In this document: positions 9,003-16,980 of the stretch, piece after piece
Layout: every line of letters starts with the position of its first letter
Numbering within the stretch: the first letter of the stretch is position 1
Source of the DNA: Piscinibacter sp.
GTDB taxonomy: Bacteria; Pseudomonadota; Gammaproteobacteria; Burkholderiales; Burkholderiaceae_C
Reading direction: 5' to 3'
NCBI GenBank assembly: GCA_019635485.1
Contig: JAHBZL010000005.1
Span: 1 to 64,000 of the forward strand
Length of the DNA: 64,000 nt
The notes under the pieces: generated by a model
Database searches by the model: none
Seen by the model: only the letters and a program-made list of their open reading frames with translations
Told to the model about the DNA's origin: nothing
Translations under genes and position numbers: made by a program

Positions 9003-10349
9003 TCAGGCGGCCGGCAGCTCGACACGCACCACGTGGACCCCGGCGCGGCGCTCGAAATCGAGCCGCCCGCCCATGCGCGCGACGATGCGTTCGACGATCG
9101 CGAGCCCCAGACCGGTGCCCGGCGTGCCGCGCGCCGCGTCGCCGCGCGCGAAGGCCTGCAGCAAGCGCTCGCGTTCCTGCTCGGGCATGCCGGCGCCGTG
9201 GTCGTGCACCTCGATCAGCACGCGCTCGCCGTCCGCGGCGACGTGCAGTTCGACCGGCGACCGGCCGTGCCGGAACGCGTTGTCCACCAGGTTGGCGATC
9301 AGCCGCTCGACCAGCAGCGGGTGGCTGTGCGCCACCAGCGCCGCGCCCACGGCGTGCACGGTCAGGTCGCCTTCGGGGCGCGTGGCCGGCAGCTGCCGGG
9401 CGACGGCCGCGACGTCGACGCGCTGCTCCAGCGGCAGCTCGCCGGCGCGCACATGGTCCAGGAAGGCGCCGATCAGGCGGTCGGCCACCTCGATGTTGCG
9501 CACGATGGTCTCGTTCCAGCGCCGGCCCTCGTCCGATTCGGGCAGCAGGCCGGCCGCCATGCGGATGCGCGCGAGCGGCGCACGCAGGTCGTGCGAGACG
9601 CCGGCCAGCAGCAGGGCGCGCTCGCGCTCGTGACGCTGCAGGCGCTGCACCATGTCGGCGTAGGCCGCCTCGATCGCGGCGATCTCCGGGCTCGGGCCGT
9701 CCAGCGGCATCGGCTCGGGCACCGGCTCGCCCGGGCGGTGCGCCTGCATGCGGGCCCGCAGCTGCTCGAGCGGGCGGGTCAGGCGCCGCGTGAAGACCCA
9801 GCTGACGCCCACCAGCAGCGCCACCGCGAGCAGCAGCGCGAGCACGAAGCGCCTCGGCACGGCCGGCAGCAGCGCGGCGTCGTGCAGCCCGAGCCAGACG
9901 GCACGCCCGTCCGGCCGGCGTACCTGCAGCCAGAGCATCGGGCCGCCGGCACCCCGCGCCACCGCGAGATCGAGCACCGGCACGCCCTGGCGCTGCAGCT
10001 CGTCGTCCAGCGCCACGAGGCGCGGCGCGCCCAGGTCGGAGCGCAGCGCGAGCGGCGGGCGCGCGTCGCTGGCGAGCAGCGGACGCTTCGGCTCGGGCAG
10101 GTCACCCGGCCAGCCGGCCGCCTCGCGCAGCGTGGGCGCCCAGCGCTCGGCCACCAGCCGCGCCACCGCGACATTGCGCTCGACGTAGACGAGCAGGCCG
10201 AACAGCAGCAGCAGCGCCAGCGCGACCAGCACCTGCAGCAGCAGCAGCCGGGCGAACAGCGTGTCGGGCCGCCACCAGCGGCGCTCCCCAGCGGGACCAG
10301 TGCCGACGGCGCTCCGGGGACGAACCGGCTCAGCGCGGGACGAAGACAT
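9003..10349 (-). CDS. OmpR-partner sensor histidine kinase
   Basis: A 448-residue inner-membrane kinase. Residues about 33-55 form the first transmembrane helix, a short periplasmic loop of about 110 residues follows, then a second helix (FVLALLLAVALLVGVSWVF), a HAMP domain, and the kinase core: H box AGVSHDLRAPLARIR (phospho-His), N box NLVDNAFRHG, G1 VHDHGAGMPEQ and G2 GTGLGLAIVERIV. The start at 10349 was chosen because it lies just after the start of the response-regulator overlap (20 bases), whereas earlier codons extend into the regulator. The ligand is unknown; the periplasmic loop lacks a recognised sensor motif. It probably controls the envelope genes divergent at 11186. Confidence 0.92.
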   Translation of the reverse strand: MSSSRAEPVRPRSAVGTGPAGERRWWRPDTLFARLLLLQVLVALALLLLFGLLVYVERNVAVARLVAERWAPTLREAAGWPGDLPEPKRPLLASDARPPLALRSDLGAPRLVALDDELQRQGVPVLDLAVARGAGGPMLWLQVRRPDGRAVWLGLHDAALLPAVPRRFVLALLLAVALLVGVSWVFTRRLTRPLEQLRARMQAHRPGEPVPEPMPLDGPSPEIAAIEAAYADMVQRLQRHERERALLLAGVSHDLRAPLARIRMAAGLLPESDEGRRWNETIVRNIEVADRLIGAFLDHVRAGELPLEQRVDVAAVARQLPATRPEGDLTVHAVGAALVAHSHPLLVERLIANLVDNAFRHGRSPVELHVAADGERVLIEVHDHGAGMPEQERERLLQAFARGDAARGTPGTGLGLAIVERIVARMGGRLDFERRAGVHVVRVELPAA

Positions 10350-11028
10350 AACCCTCGCCGCGTACCGTGTCGACCCATTCCTTGCCGGGGCTCGCCTCGT
10401 GCAGCTTGCGCCGCAGGCGCGCAACCTGCACGTCGACGGTTCGGTCGGCCGGCTTGTAGCTGCCGGGCTGCACCGCCTCGCTGAGCGCCTCGCGGCTGAG
10501 CGGCTGGCCCGGCGCCCGCGCCAGCGCGGCGAGCAGCCGGTATTCCACGCCCGTCAGCGCGACGGCGCGCTCGCCGGCCAGCACCTCGCGCTTGAGCAGG
10601 TCGATCGACAGGCCATCGAAGCGCAGCAGCGCGGCGTCGCCCCGACCCGGCGCCTGGCGCCGCAGCAGCGCACGCACACGCGCCACCAGTTCGCGCGGCT
10701 CGAAGGGCTTGGGCAGGTAGTCGTCCGCGCCGATCTCCAGGCCGAGCACGCGGTCCATCGGATCGCCGCGCGCGGTGAACATCAGCAGCCCGAGCGCGGG
10801 ATGCGCGGTGCGCCAGCGGCGGCACAGGTCGAAGCCGTTCGCGTCCGGCAGCATCACGTCCAGCAGCACGGCATCGGGCCGCTGCTGTGCCAGCGCACGT
10901 TCGCCGTCGCCGCCGGTCAGCACGGTGTGCACGGCCCAGCCCTCGCGTTCGAGCAGCAGCGCGACCATCGCCGACAGCTCGGCATCGTCGTCGACCACCA
11001 GCAGCAGCGGCTTTCCGTCCGGGTTCAT
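10330..11028 (-). CDS. OmpR-family response regulator
   Basis: A 232-residue regulator. The receiver domain has the acidic pocket (VVDDDAELS), the phospho-acceptor Asp in VLLDVMLPDANG, the Thr in LMFTARGD and the Lys in DYLPKPFEP. The C-terminal winged helix has LTGVEYRLLAALARAPGQ and DVQVARLRRKLHE and ends in RGEGYVFVPR. The ATG at 11028 (MNPDGKPLLLVVDD) starts the receiver directly; upstream codons would add an unsupported extension. It overlaps the kinase gene by 20 bases. The 157-base divergent gap contains inverted repeats and leads to the repeat-protein gene, a likely target. Confidence 0.94.
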   Translation of the reverse strand: MNPDGKPLLLVVDDDAELSAMVALLLEREGWAVHTVLTGGDGERALAQQRPDAVLLDVMLPDANGFDLCRRWRTAHPALGLLMFTARGDPMDRVLGLEIGADDYLPKPFEPRELVARVRALLRRQAPGRGDAALLRFDGLSIDLLKREVLAGERAVALTGVEYRLLAALARAPGQPLSREALSEAVQPGSYKPADRTVDVQVARLRRKLHEASPGKEWVDTVRGEGYVFVPR

Positions 11029-11068
11029 GCGGACCAGTGTAGGGCGCCGAAACATCCTGTTCCCGCAC

Positions 11069-11126
11069 ATTGCAGAACTGTCGCAATTCGTCGTGCGCGC
11101 CCGCCCCGCGGCCGCATCGCGGGGCG
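11069..11126. promoter_or_regulatory. Two inverted repeats in the divergent control region
   Basis: ATTGC (11069-11073) and GCAAT (11083-11087) are inverted around nine bases. Further on, CGCCCCGCG (11102-11110) and CGCGGGGCG (11118-11126) form a nine-base stem with a seven-base loop. They lie between the response-regulator start and the plus-strand repeat-protein gene. Either could bind the regulator; the second could also be a leader hairpin. Confidence 0.35.
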
Positions 11127-11185
11127 TTCAATGGACACACCTCGCCTCCTCCTGCAGGCGACCCACCAAACGAAAGGACTCGACC

Positions 11186-11638
11186 ATGCCCTCCTTCCTG
11201 AACCCCCGCCGTGCCTCCGCCCTCGCGCTGATCGCGCTGGGCACCGCCGTCCTCGGCGCCAGCCTGGCCGCCACCTCGGCCGAGGCGCGCCAGCGCACGA
11301 CCACGGTGACCGGCGCGAGCGGCAAGGCCGCCACGCGCAACGTGATGCGCGAGCGCGGCAACGTGCAGTCCAGCACGACCGGCCCGAACGGCCGCAGCAG
11401 CTCGCGCAACGTAACCCGCAACGCCGACGGCACGACGGCCGCCACCGTGACCGGCCCGAACGGCCAGACCGCGACGCGCAACGCCAGCCACGGCGGCGGC
11501 CAGGCGAACAGCACCGTGACCGGCCCGAACGGGCAGACCGCCACCCGCAGCGTGAGCCGCAGCGCCGAAGGCAGCACCGCGACGCTGACCGGTCCGAACG
11601 GCCAGACCGCGACCCGCACGACCACGGTCACGCCGTGA
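11186..11638 (+). CDS. Exported protein built of five ~23-residue TGPNGQTATR repeats
   Basis: A 150-residue protein with a signal peptide (SALALIALGTAVLGASLAA, cleavage near SAEA-RQ). The mature part consists of five imperfect repeats with the core T-V-T-G-P-N-G-Q-T-A-T-R, whose central Gly falls at residues 43, 66, 90, 113 and 136, a period of 23-24. The first two copies are degenerate (GASGKAATR and GPNGRSSSR). Thr, Asn and Gly dominate, with no hydrophobic core, which suggests a beta-solenoid or disordered surface protein. I do not recognise the family. Start supported by AAAGGA ahead of the ATG. It is divergent from the two-component system and 31 bases before the Cys-rich gene. Confidence 0.85.
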   Translation: MPSFLNPRRASALALIALGTAVLGASLAATSAEARQRTTTVTGASGKAATRNVMRERGNVQSSTTGPNGRSSSRNVTRNADGTTAATVTGPNGQTATRNASHGGGQANSTVTGPNGQTATRSVSRSAEGSTATLTGPNGQTATRTTTVTP

Positions 11639-11669
11639 GCCGCGCCGACCCGCTGACCGGAGCCCGACC

Positions 11670-12029
11670 ATGATGCTTGCCTCGACCCGATCGCTCGCCC
11701 GCGCCTGCACCGTGGCGCTCACCCTGCTGGCCGGCGCCGGCGCGCAGGCCGCGGACACCCCCGCGTCCGGCGGCGCCTGCCGCAGCGACTCCCGCTCGCT
11801 GTGCAGCGGGGTGCAGCCTGGCGGCGGGCGCGTGATCGCCTGCCTGAAATCGCACGAGAGCGAACTCTCGGAGGCCTGCCGCGCCGCGCTGCCGGTGATG
11901 GAGCGCTGCGCCGGCGAGGTGCAGTCGCTGTGCGGCAGCGCCGGCGGTCCGCGCGCGCTGCGCAGCTGCCTGCGCGAGAACGCCGGCAAGCTGAGCCCCG
12001 AGTGCCGCGCCTCGGGCGCACGCCGCTAG
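11670..12029 (+). CDS. Exported Cys-rich repeat protein
   Basis: A 119-residue protein with a signal peptide ending at AQAA. The mature part has eight cysteines in two repeats: CRSDSRSLC ... VIACLKSHESELSEAC and CAGEVQSLC ... LRSCLRENAGKLSPEC. The pattern C-x3-8-LC-x-G...CL-x5-L-x2-C matches Cys_rich_FGFR-type (Golgi-apparatus-protein-like) repeats found in many proteobacterial periplasmic proteins, where they probably form disulfides. The role is unknown. It lies 31 bases after the repeat protein and ten before the hydroxylase, so all are likely in one transcript. Confidence 0.85.
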   Translation: MMLASTRSLARACTVALTLLAGAGAQAADTPASGGACRSDSRSLCSGVQPGGGRVIACLKSHESELSEACRAALPVMERCAGEVQSLCGSAGGPRALRSCLRENAGKLSPECRASGARR

Positions 12030-12038
12030 GGCTCTGCC

Positions 12039-12926
12039 GTGAACCGCGACGCCCTGCGCGCCGTCGTCGACCCCGAATGGCTGCCGTGGCTCGGGGTGGT
12101 GCTGCTGCTGGTGCTCGCCGCGGCCGTCGCCGAGGGCCTCGTGCTCGGGCGGCGGCGCGGCGGCCGCTACGACTGGCGCGCCTTCGCGGCGACGCTGGGC
12201 GACGTGGCGGGCCGGCGCGCGATCGATGCGCTCGGGCTGTCGCTGGCCACGCCGGTGCTGCTGTGGGTCCACGAGCACCGGCTCGCGACGCTGGCGCCGG
12301 ACAACCTCGCGAACCTGGCGCTGCTGTTCGTCGGCCAGGAGTTCTGCTACTACTGGCATCACCGCGCGTCGCACCGGGTGCGCTGGTTCTGGGCCTCGCA
12401 CGCGGTGCACCACTCGCCCAACGAGCTGACGCTGGCCGCCGCGCTGCGCCTGGGCTGGACCGGCAAGCTCGGCGGCGCCGCGGTGATCTTCGCGCCGCTG
12501 GTGTGGCTGGGCTTCCATCCGGTGGTGGTGGCGGCTGCCGTCGCGCTGAACCTGCTGTACCAGTTCTGGCTGCACGCGCCGTGGATCCCGCGCCTCGGGC
12601 CGCTCGAGTGGCTGCTGAACACGCCCTCGCACCACCGTGTGCACCACGCGAGCAACCCCGAGTACCTGGACTGCAACTACGGCGGCGTGCTGATCGTGTT
12701 CGACCGCCTGTTCGGCAGCTTCGTCGCCGAGCGCGCCGACCTGCCGCCGCGCTACGGGCTGGTCGTGCCGCTGCATTCCTACAACCCGTTCGTCATCGCG
12801 CTGCACGAGTGGCGGCGCCTGGCCGGCGACCTCGCCGAGGCGCGCGGCTGGCGCGCCCGGCTGCGCACGCTGTTCGGCCCGCCCGCCCCGCCCCCTTCCT
12901 CCACCCTGTCACGGAGCCCCGCATGA
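12039..12926 (+). CDS. Sterol desaturase / fatty acid hydroxylase family membrane protein
   Basis: A 295-residue integral membrane protein. Three histidine clusters bind the di-iron centre: HHRASHR (about 107-113), HAVHHSPN (about 122-129) and HHRVHHASN (about 198-206). Transmembrane segments include residues 14-32 and the region VIFAPLVWLGFHPVVVAAAVAL. Such enzymes hydroxylate or desaturate lipids with molecular oxygen. The substrate cannot be inferred. The last residues PPAPPPSSTLSRSPA are low in complexity. Its stop codon overlaps the ATG of the following lipoprotein by three bases, suggesting translational coupling. Confidence 0.9.
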   Translation: MNRDALRAVVDPEWLPWLGVVLLLVLAAAVAEGLVLGRRRGGRYDWRAFAATLGDVAGRRAIDALGLSLATPVLLWVHEHRLATLAPDNLANLALLFVGQEFCYYWHHRASHRVRWFWASHAVHHSPNELTLAAALRLGWTGKLGGAAVIFAPLVWLGFHPVVVAAAVALNLLYQFWLHAPWIPRLGPLEWLLNTPSHHRVHHASNPEYLDCNYGGVLIVFDRLFGSFVAERADLPPRYGLVVPLHSYNPFVIALHEWRRLAGDLAEARGWRARLRTLFGPPAPPPSSTLSRSPA

Positions 12927-13843
12927 AGAAGACCCCTCTGACCCCTTCCGTCCTGCTGCTCACCCTGCTCGCCGCCTGCGGCGGAGGCGGCGGCGACAAC
13001 GCCGGCGCCGACGACGTCGACCAGGGCACCGCGCAGGCGATGAGCGCCAACAGCGCGGTGATCCCGGCCGAGAGCGGCGAGGCCGCGTCGGCGCTGCTGA
13101 GCACCGCGCAGGTCGTCGTCGGCGGCGGCACCGCGAGCCAGACCTACACCTGCCCGGGCGGCGGCACGGCCGTGTTCACCGCCACCGGCGGCAGCCTGGC
13201 GAGCCTCGCGAACGGCATGCTCGACGCCGGCGAGGTCTACAACCTGACCTACACCGACTGCCGCGGCAGCGCCGGCGCCGCGAGCCTGGACGGCCGCGCG
13301 ACGCTGACGGTGCTGGCGGCCGGCAGCGGCACCACCGAAGTCGCGACGAGCACCCAGGGCATCACGGTGACGCTGCCGCAGCGGGTGCTGACGCTGGACG
13401 GCGCCTCGACGCTGTCGCGCAGCGTGAGCGTGAACGGCGCGGACACGACCACCACCGACCGCTGGACCGCCGCGCAGATCGAGCTGACCAGCCAGCGCGC
13501 CGCGCGCAGCAGCCGCTACACGCTGTCGGCGGTCGACCTGACCCGCAGCATCACGACCACCAACGGCGTGATCAGCGCGCGCACCGGCAGCGGCACCCAC
13601 ACGATGAGCGCCGCGCTGCCCAACGGCAGCTGGAGCGTGACGACGGCGACGCAGGGCGCCGTCAGCTACGACGCGAACGGCATGCCGACGCAGGGCGCCT
13701 GGACCGTCACGCTGCCGCACAACCGGCTCGGCATCAGCGTGGTGCCGGGCACGCTGACCGTGACCGTCGACCACGGGCCGGACGGCACGATCGACCACAC
13801 CTGGATCTTCACGACCGGCACGCTGGCCGCCGAAGCCGGCTGA
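12923..13843 (+). CDS. Thr/Ser-rich lipoprotein
   Basis: A 306-residue exported protein. MKKTPLTPSVLLLTLLAAC is a lipoprotein signal with Cys at residue 19, followed by GGGGGDNAG. The mature protein is rich in Thr, Ser and Gly and poor in charge, with beta-strand-like segments such as TYTCPGGGTAVFTATGG, ATLTVLAAGSGTTEVATS and TLTVTVDHGPDGTIDHTW. Two Cys (in TYTC and TDC) could form a disulfide. I recognise no family. It starts inside the stop region of the hydroxylase gene (ATGA) and is the last gene of this run. Confidence 0.8.
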   Translation: MKKTPLTPSVLLLTLLAACGGGGGDNAGADDVDQGTAQAMSANSAVIPAESGEAASALLSTAQVVVGGGTASQTYTCPGGGTAVFTATGGSLASLANGMLDAGEVYNLTYTDCRGSAGAASLDGRATLTVLAAGSGTTEVATSTQGITVTLPQRVLTLDGASTLSRSVSVNGADTTTTDRWTAAQIELTSQRAARSSRYTLSAVDLTRSITTTNGVISARTGSGTHTMSAALPNGSWSVTTATQGAVSYDANGMPTQGAWTVTLPHNRLGISVVPGTLTVTVDHGPDGTIDHTWIFTTGTLAAEAG

Positions 13844-13907
13844 CGGCGCTGCGGAGGGACGGGGCGGCCTCCCGTAACATCGGGCGTCCGTCCCCTCGCT
13901 TCCGCCC

Positions 13908-15767
13908 TTGAGTTCCGCCTCCACCGCCCCGCTGGACATCCTCAACGAGGTGTTCGGCTACGCCGCGTTCCGCGGCCAGCAGCAGCCCATCGTCGAGCAC
14001 GTGGTGGCCGGCGGCGACGCGCTGGTGCTGATGCCCACCGGCGGCGGCAAGAGCCTGTGCTACCAGGTGCCGGCGATCGTGCGCCACCGCCGCCAGCGCG
14101 GCGTCGCGATCGTCGTCAGCCCGCTGATCGCGCTGATGCACGACCAGGTCGGCGCGCTCGAGGAAGCGGGCGTGCACGCCGCCTTCCTGAACTCCACGCT
14201 GTCGCTCGAGGAAGCCCAGCAGGTCGAGCGCGAGATGATGTCCGGCCGCCTCGTGCTGCTGTATGCGGCGCCGGAACGCGTGACGACGCCGCGCTTCCAG
14301 GCCCAGCTCGAATCGCTGCACGAACGCGGGCTGCTGAGCCTGTTCGCGATCGACGAGGCGCACTGCGTCAGCCAGTGGGGCCACGACTTCCGCGAGGACT
14401 ACTTGGGCCTCAGCGTGCTGCACGAGCGCTGGCCCGACGTGCCGCGCATCGCGCTGACCGCGACCGCCGACGCGCTGACACGCGCCGACATCATCGAGCG
14501 GCTGCAGCTGCGCGACGCGCAGGTCTTCATCAGCAGCTTCGACCGGCCGAACATCCGCTACACGATCGTCGAGAAGGACGACGCGCGGCGCCAGCTGCTG
14601 CGCTTCGTGCGCGACGAGCACGACGGGGACGCGGGCATCGTGTACTGCCAGTCGCGCAAGAAGGTCGAGGAGACGGCCGCGTGGCTGAACGACGAGGGCC
14701 TCTCCGCGCTGCCCTACCACGCCGGGCTGGAGGCCGACGTGCGCCGCCGCCACCAGGACCGCTTCCTGCGGGAGGAAGGCATCGTGATGGTCGCGACGAT
14801 CGCCTTCGGCATGGGCATCGACAAGCCGGACGTGCGCTTCGTCGCGCACCTGGACCTGCCGAAGAACATCGAGAGCTACTACCAGGAGACCGGCCGCGCC
14901 GGCCGCGACGGCGAGCCGGCCGACGCCTGGATGACCTACGGCCTGGCCGACGTGGTCAACCAGCGCCGCATGATCGACGAGAGCCCGGCCGGCGAGGAAT
15001 TCAAGCGCGGCCAGCGTGCCAAGCTCGACGCGCTGCTCGCACTGGCCGAGGCGCACGACTGCCGGCGCGTGCGGCTGCTCGCCTATTTCGGCGAGCGCAG
15101 CACCACCTGCGGGAACTGCGACAACTGCCTGCACCCGCCGGCCACCTGGGACGCGACCGAGGCGGCGCGCAAGGCGCTGTCCTGCGTCTACCGCTTCCAC
15201 CAGCAGCGCGGGCAGCGCTTCGGCGCCGGCCACCTGATCGACGTGCTGCGCGGCAAGGAGACCGAGAAGGTCGCGCAGTACGGCCACCGCGGGCTCTCGA
15301 CCTTCGGCATCGGCGCCGATCTGTCGGAGCTGCAGTGGCGCGGCGTGCTGCGCCAGCTGATCGCGCTCGGCCACCTGCGCGCCGAGGGCGAGTACAACAC
15401 GCTCGAGCTGACCGAGAGCGCGCGCGAGGTGCTGCGCGGCGAGGTGCAGCTGCTGCTGCGCGTGCCGGCCGAGGCGCCGCGGCGCGGCCGCGCGGCCCGC
15501 GGCGGCGGCCGCGAGAAGCCCGCGCCGGTCGCACTGGACGAGGATGGGCAGCGCCGCTACGCCGCGCTGAAGGCCTGGCGCGCCGAGGTGGCCCGCGAAC
15601 ACAACCTGCCGGCCTACGTGGTGTTCCACGACGCGACGCTCGCGGAGATGGCGCGCCGCATGCCGGCGTCGCTGGACGCGCTGTCCGGCATCAGCGGCGT
15701 CGGCGCGCGCAAGCTCGAGGCCTACGGCGAGGACCTCCTGCGCGTGCTGGCCGGCGTGCCGGCCTGA
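13908..15767 (+). CDS. recQ: ATP-dependent DNA helicase RecQ
   Basis: A 619-residue RecQ, near the family's usual length. Helicase motif [13 protein letters not shown], motif [19 protein letters not shown] (DEAH at about residues 149-152), motif [12 protein letters not shown], the zinc cysteines (CRRVRLL ... TTCGNCDNC), the RQC winged helix and a C-terminal HRDC domain are all present in order. It unwinds DNA with 3'-5' polarity in recombination and replication-fork repair and binds SSB. The start is a TTG; the next Met is inside motif I, and no ATG/GTG is in frame upstream without a stop. It converges with the Fnr-like gene one base later. Confidence 0.97.
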   Translation: MSSASTAPLDILNEVFGYAAFRGQQQPIVEHVVAGGDALVLMPTGGGKSLCYQVPAIVRHRRQRGVAIVVSPLIALMHDQVGALEEAGVHAAFLNSTLSLEEAQQVEREMMSGRLVLLYAAPERVTTPRFQAQLESLHERGLLSLFAIDEAHCVSQWGHDFREDYLGLSVLHERWPDVPRIALTATADALTRADIIERLQLRDAQVFISSFDRPNIRYTIVEKDDARRQLLRFVRDEHDGDAGIVYCQSRKKVEETAAWLNDEGLSALPYHAGLEADVRRRHQDRFLREEGIVMVATIAFGMGIDKPDVRFVAHLDLPKNIESYYQETGRAGRDGEPADAWMTYGLADVVNQRRMIDESPAGEEFKRGQRAKLDALLALAEAHDCRRVRLLAYFGERSTTCGNCDNCLHPPATWDATEAARKALSCVYRFHQQRGQRFGAGHLIDVLRGKETEKVAQYGHRGLSTFGIGADLSELQWRGVLRQLIALGHLRAEGEYNTLELTESAREVLRGEVQLLLRVPAEAPRRGRAARGGGREKPAPVALDEDGQRRYAALKAWRAEVAREHNLPAYVVFHDATLAEMARRMPASLDALSGISGVGARKLEAYGEDLLRVLAGVPA

Positions 15768-15768
15768 T

Positions 15769-16530
15769 TCAGCCCGCCGACGAGCCGAGCGCCGCCAGCA
15801 GGCGCGGCATCGCGACACGCACATGGCGCTTGTCGACCGTCTCGATGACCCCCTCGCGCTTGAGCGCCGAGACCAGCCGGCTGGCGGTCTCCAGCGTCAT
15901 GCCCAGCATCGAGCCGATCTGCTCGCGCGAGGGCAGCCACAGCGTCGCGCCCTCCTCGCCGTACTCGCTGAGCTTGAGCAGCAGGCGCAGCATGCGCTGG
16001 CGCGCGCTGCCGCTGCCGAGTTCGACCAGCCACTCGTCCGCGTCGTCGAGCGCGCGCTGCCAGCGCTTCATCAGGTCCAGCGCGAGCGCCGGTTCGCGGC
16101 GCGTCAGCGACTCGATCAGCCCGTGCGGCAGCCGGCAGGCCTGCACCTCCGTGCAGGCGATCGCGTCGGCCGCGTAGGTCTGGCCCAGCATCGACTCCAT
16201 GCCGACCAGGTCGCTGCGGCCGGCCAGGCGCAGCACACGCCGCTCGCCCTGCGCGTTCGTGCGTTCCAGGCGCACCAGGCCGGCGCGCACGGTGAACGCC
16301 GCGACGCCCGGCTGGCCGGCCTCGTAGAGCGGCTGGCCGGGCCGCAGGCGGGTTTCGACGATGTCGACGTGGATCTGGTCCAGCCCCTGCAGGTCGAGCG
16401 CGCCGAACAGCGCGAAGCGCCGCACACCGCAATCGGCACAGACGCGCGCCTGCGGATTGAAGAGCGCCGGCGTGTCGGGCGGGCGCAGCGGGATGACGCG
16501 GGCCGGGGCGTTCATGATGGCCCCGATCAT
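15769..16530 (-). CDS. Crp/Fnr-family regulator with an incomplete Fnr cysteine set
   Basis: A 253-residue regulator: N-terminal leader, cyclic-nucleotide-binding-type beta roll (about 50-150), a long dimer helix and a winged helix. The recognition helix (SREQIGSMLGMTLETASRL) keeps the Fnr-type E..SR pattern, so a TTGATnnnnATCAA-like site is expected. The N-terminus has CADCGVRRFALF: two cysteines spaced as in Fnr (C20, C23) at residues 31 and 34, but residue 40, where Fnr has its third Cys, is Ala. A canonical [4Fe-4S] oxygen sensor is thus unlikely. The start could be residue 6 (16515), preceded by GGGG. Divergent genes that might be targets are not obvious; it is convergent with recQ. Confidence 0.88.
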   Translation of the reverse strand: MIGAIMNAPARVIPLRPPDTPALFNPQARVCADCGVRRFALFGALDLQGLDQIHVDIVETRLRPGQPLYEAGQPGVAAFTVRAGLVRLERTNAQGERRVLRLAGRSDLVGMESMLGQTYAADAIACTEVQACRLPHGLIESLTRREPALALDLMKRWQRALDDADEWLVELGSGSARQRMLRLLLKLSEYGEEGATLWLPSREQIGSMLGMTLETASRLVSALKREGVIETVDKRHVRVAMPRLLAALGSSAG

Positions 16531-16566
16531 ATACCCATGCGGGTACCTGACGGCGGCGCAGGCCGT

Positions 16567-16965
16567 TCAGGGCACGACCGTCAGCACCAGCTCGTCGCTG
16601 TCGGCGCGGTCGCCGACGCCGTCGGTGGCACGCGCGAACAGGTGCAGCGTCGTGCGGCCGTCGCTCGGCACCGCCACCTGCCATTCGTACGGCGCGCTGC
16701 CGTCGCTGCCGAGCCGCACCGCGGTGTTGCCGTCGAGGCGGTAGAAGGCCACCTCGTCGATGCCGTTCTCGTCCGCCGCGGCGGCGACCACACGCACCGT
16801 CGTGCCGGCCTGCACCGTGGTCGCAGCCGCCGCGAGGCTGACCGACGGCGGGCCGTAGTCGCCGTCGCCGAAGCCGATGTACAGCCCGCCGCCGCACGCG
16901 GCGAGTGCGGGCGGGAGCAGCCACACGAGGCGTCGCAGCAGGGCCGGCCGGTTCATGCCCGCCAT
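16567..16965 (-). CDS. Small lipoprotein with Ig-like domain
   Basis: A 132-residue exported protein. The signal LLRRLVWLLPPALAAC gives a lipobox Cys about residue 24. The mature part has a single bacterial Ig-like (Big_9-type) fold pattern: VSLAAAATTVQAGTTVRVVAAA, DENGIDEVAFYRLDGN, EWQVAVPSDG and LHLFARATDGVG. Such domains mediate adhesion or protein contacts. Met4 (16956) is an alternative start. It is on the same strand as, and 15 bases downstream of, the VWA lipoprotein, so it is probably expressed with it. Confidence 0.72.
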   Translation of the reverse strand: MAGMNRPALLRRLVWLLPPALAACGGGLYIGFGDGDYGPPSVSLAAAATTVQAGTTVRVVAAAADENGIDEVAFYRLDGNTAVRLGSDGSAPYEWQVAVPSDGRTTLHLFARATDGVGDRADSDELVLTVVP

Positions 16966-16980
16966 GCTACGCCGCCGCCT

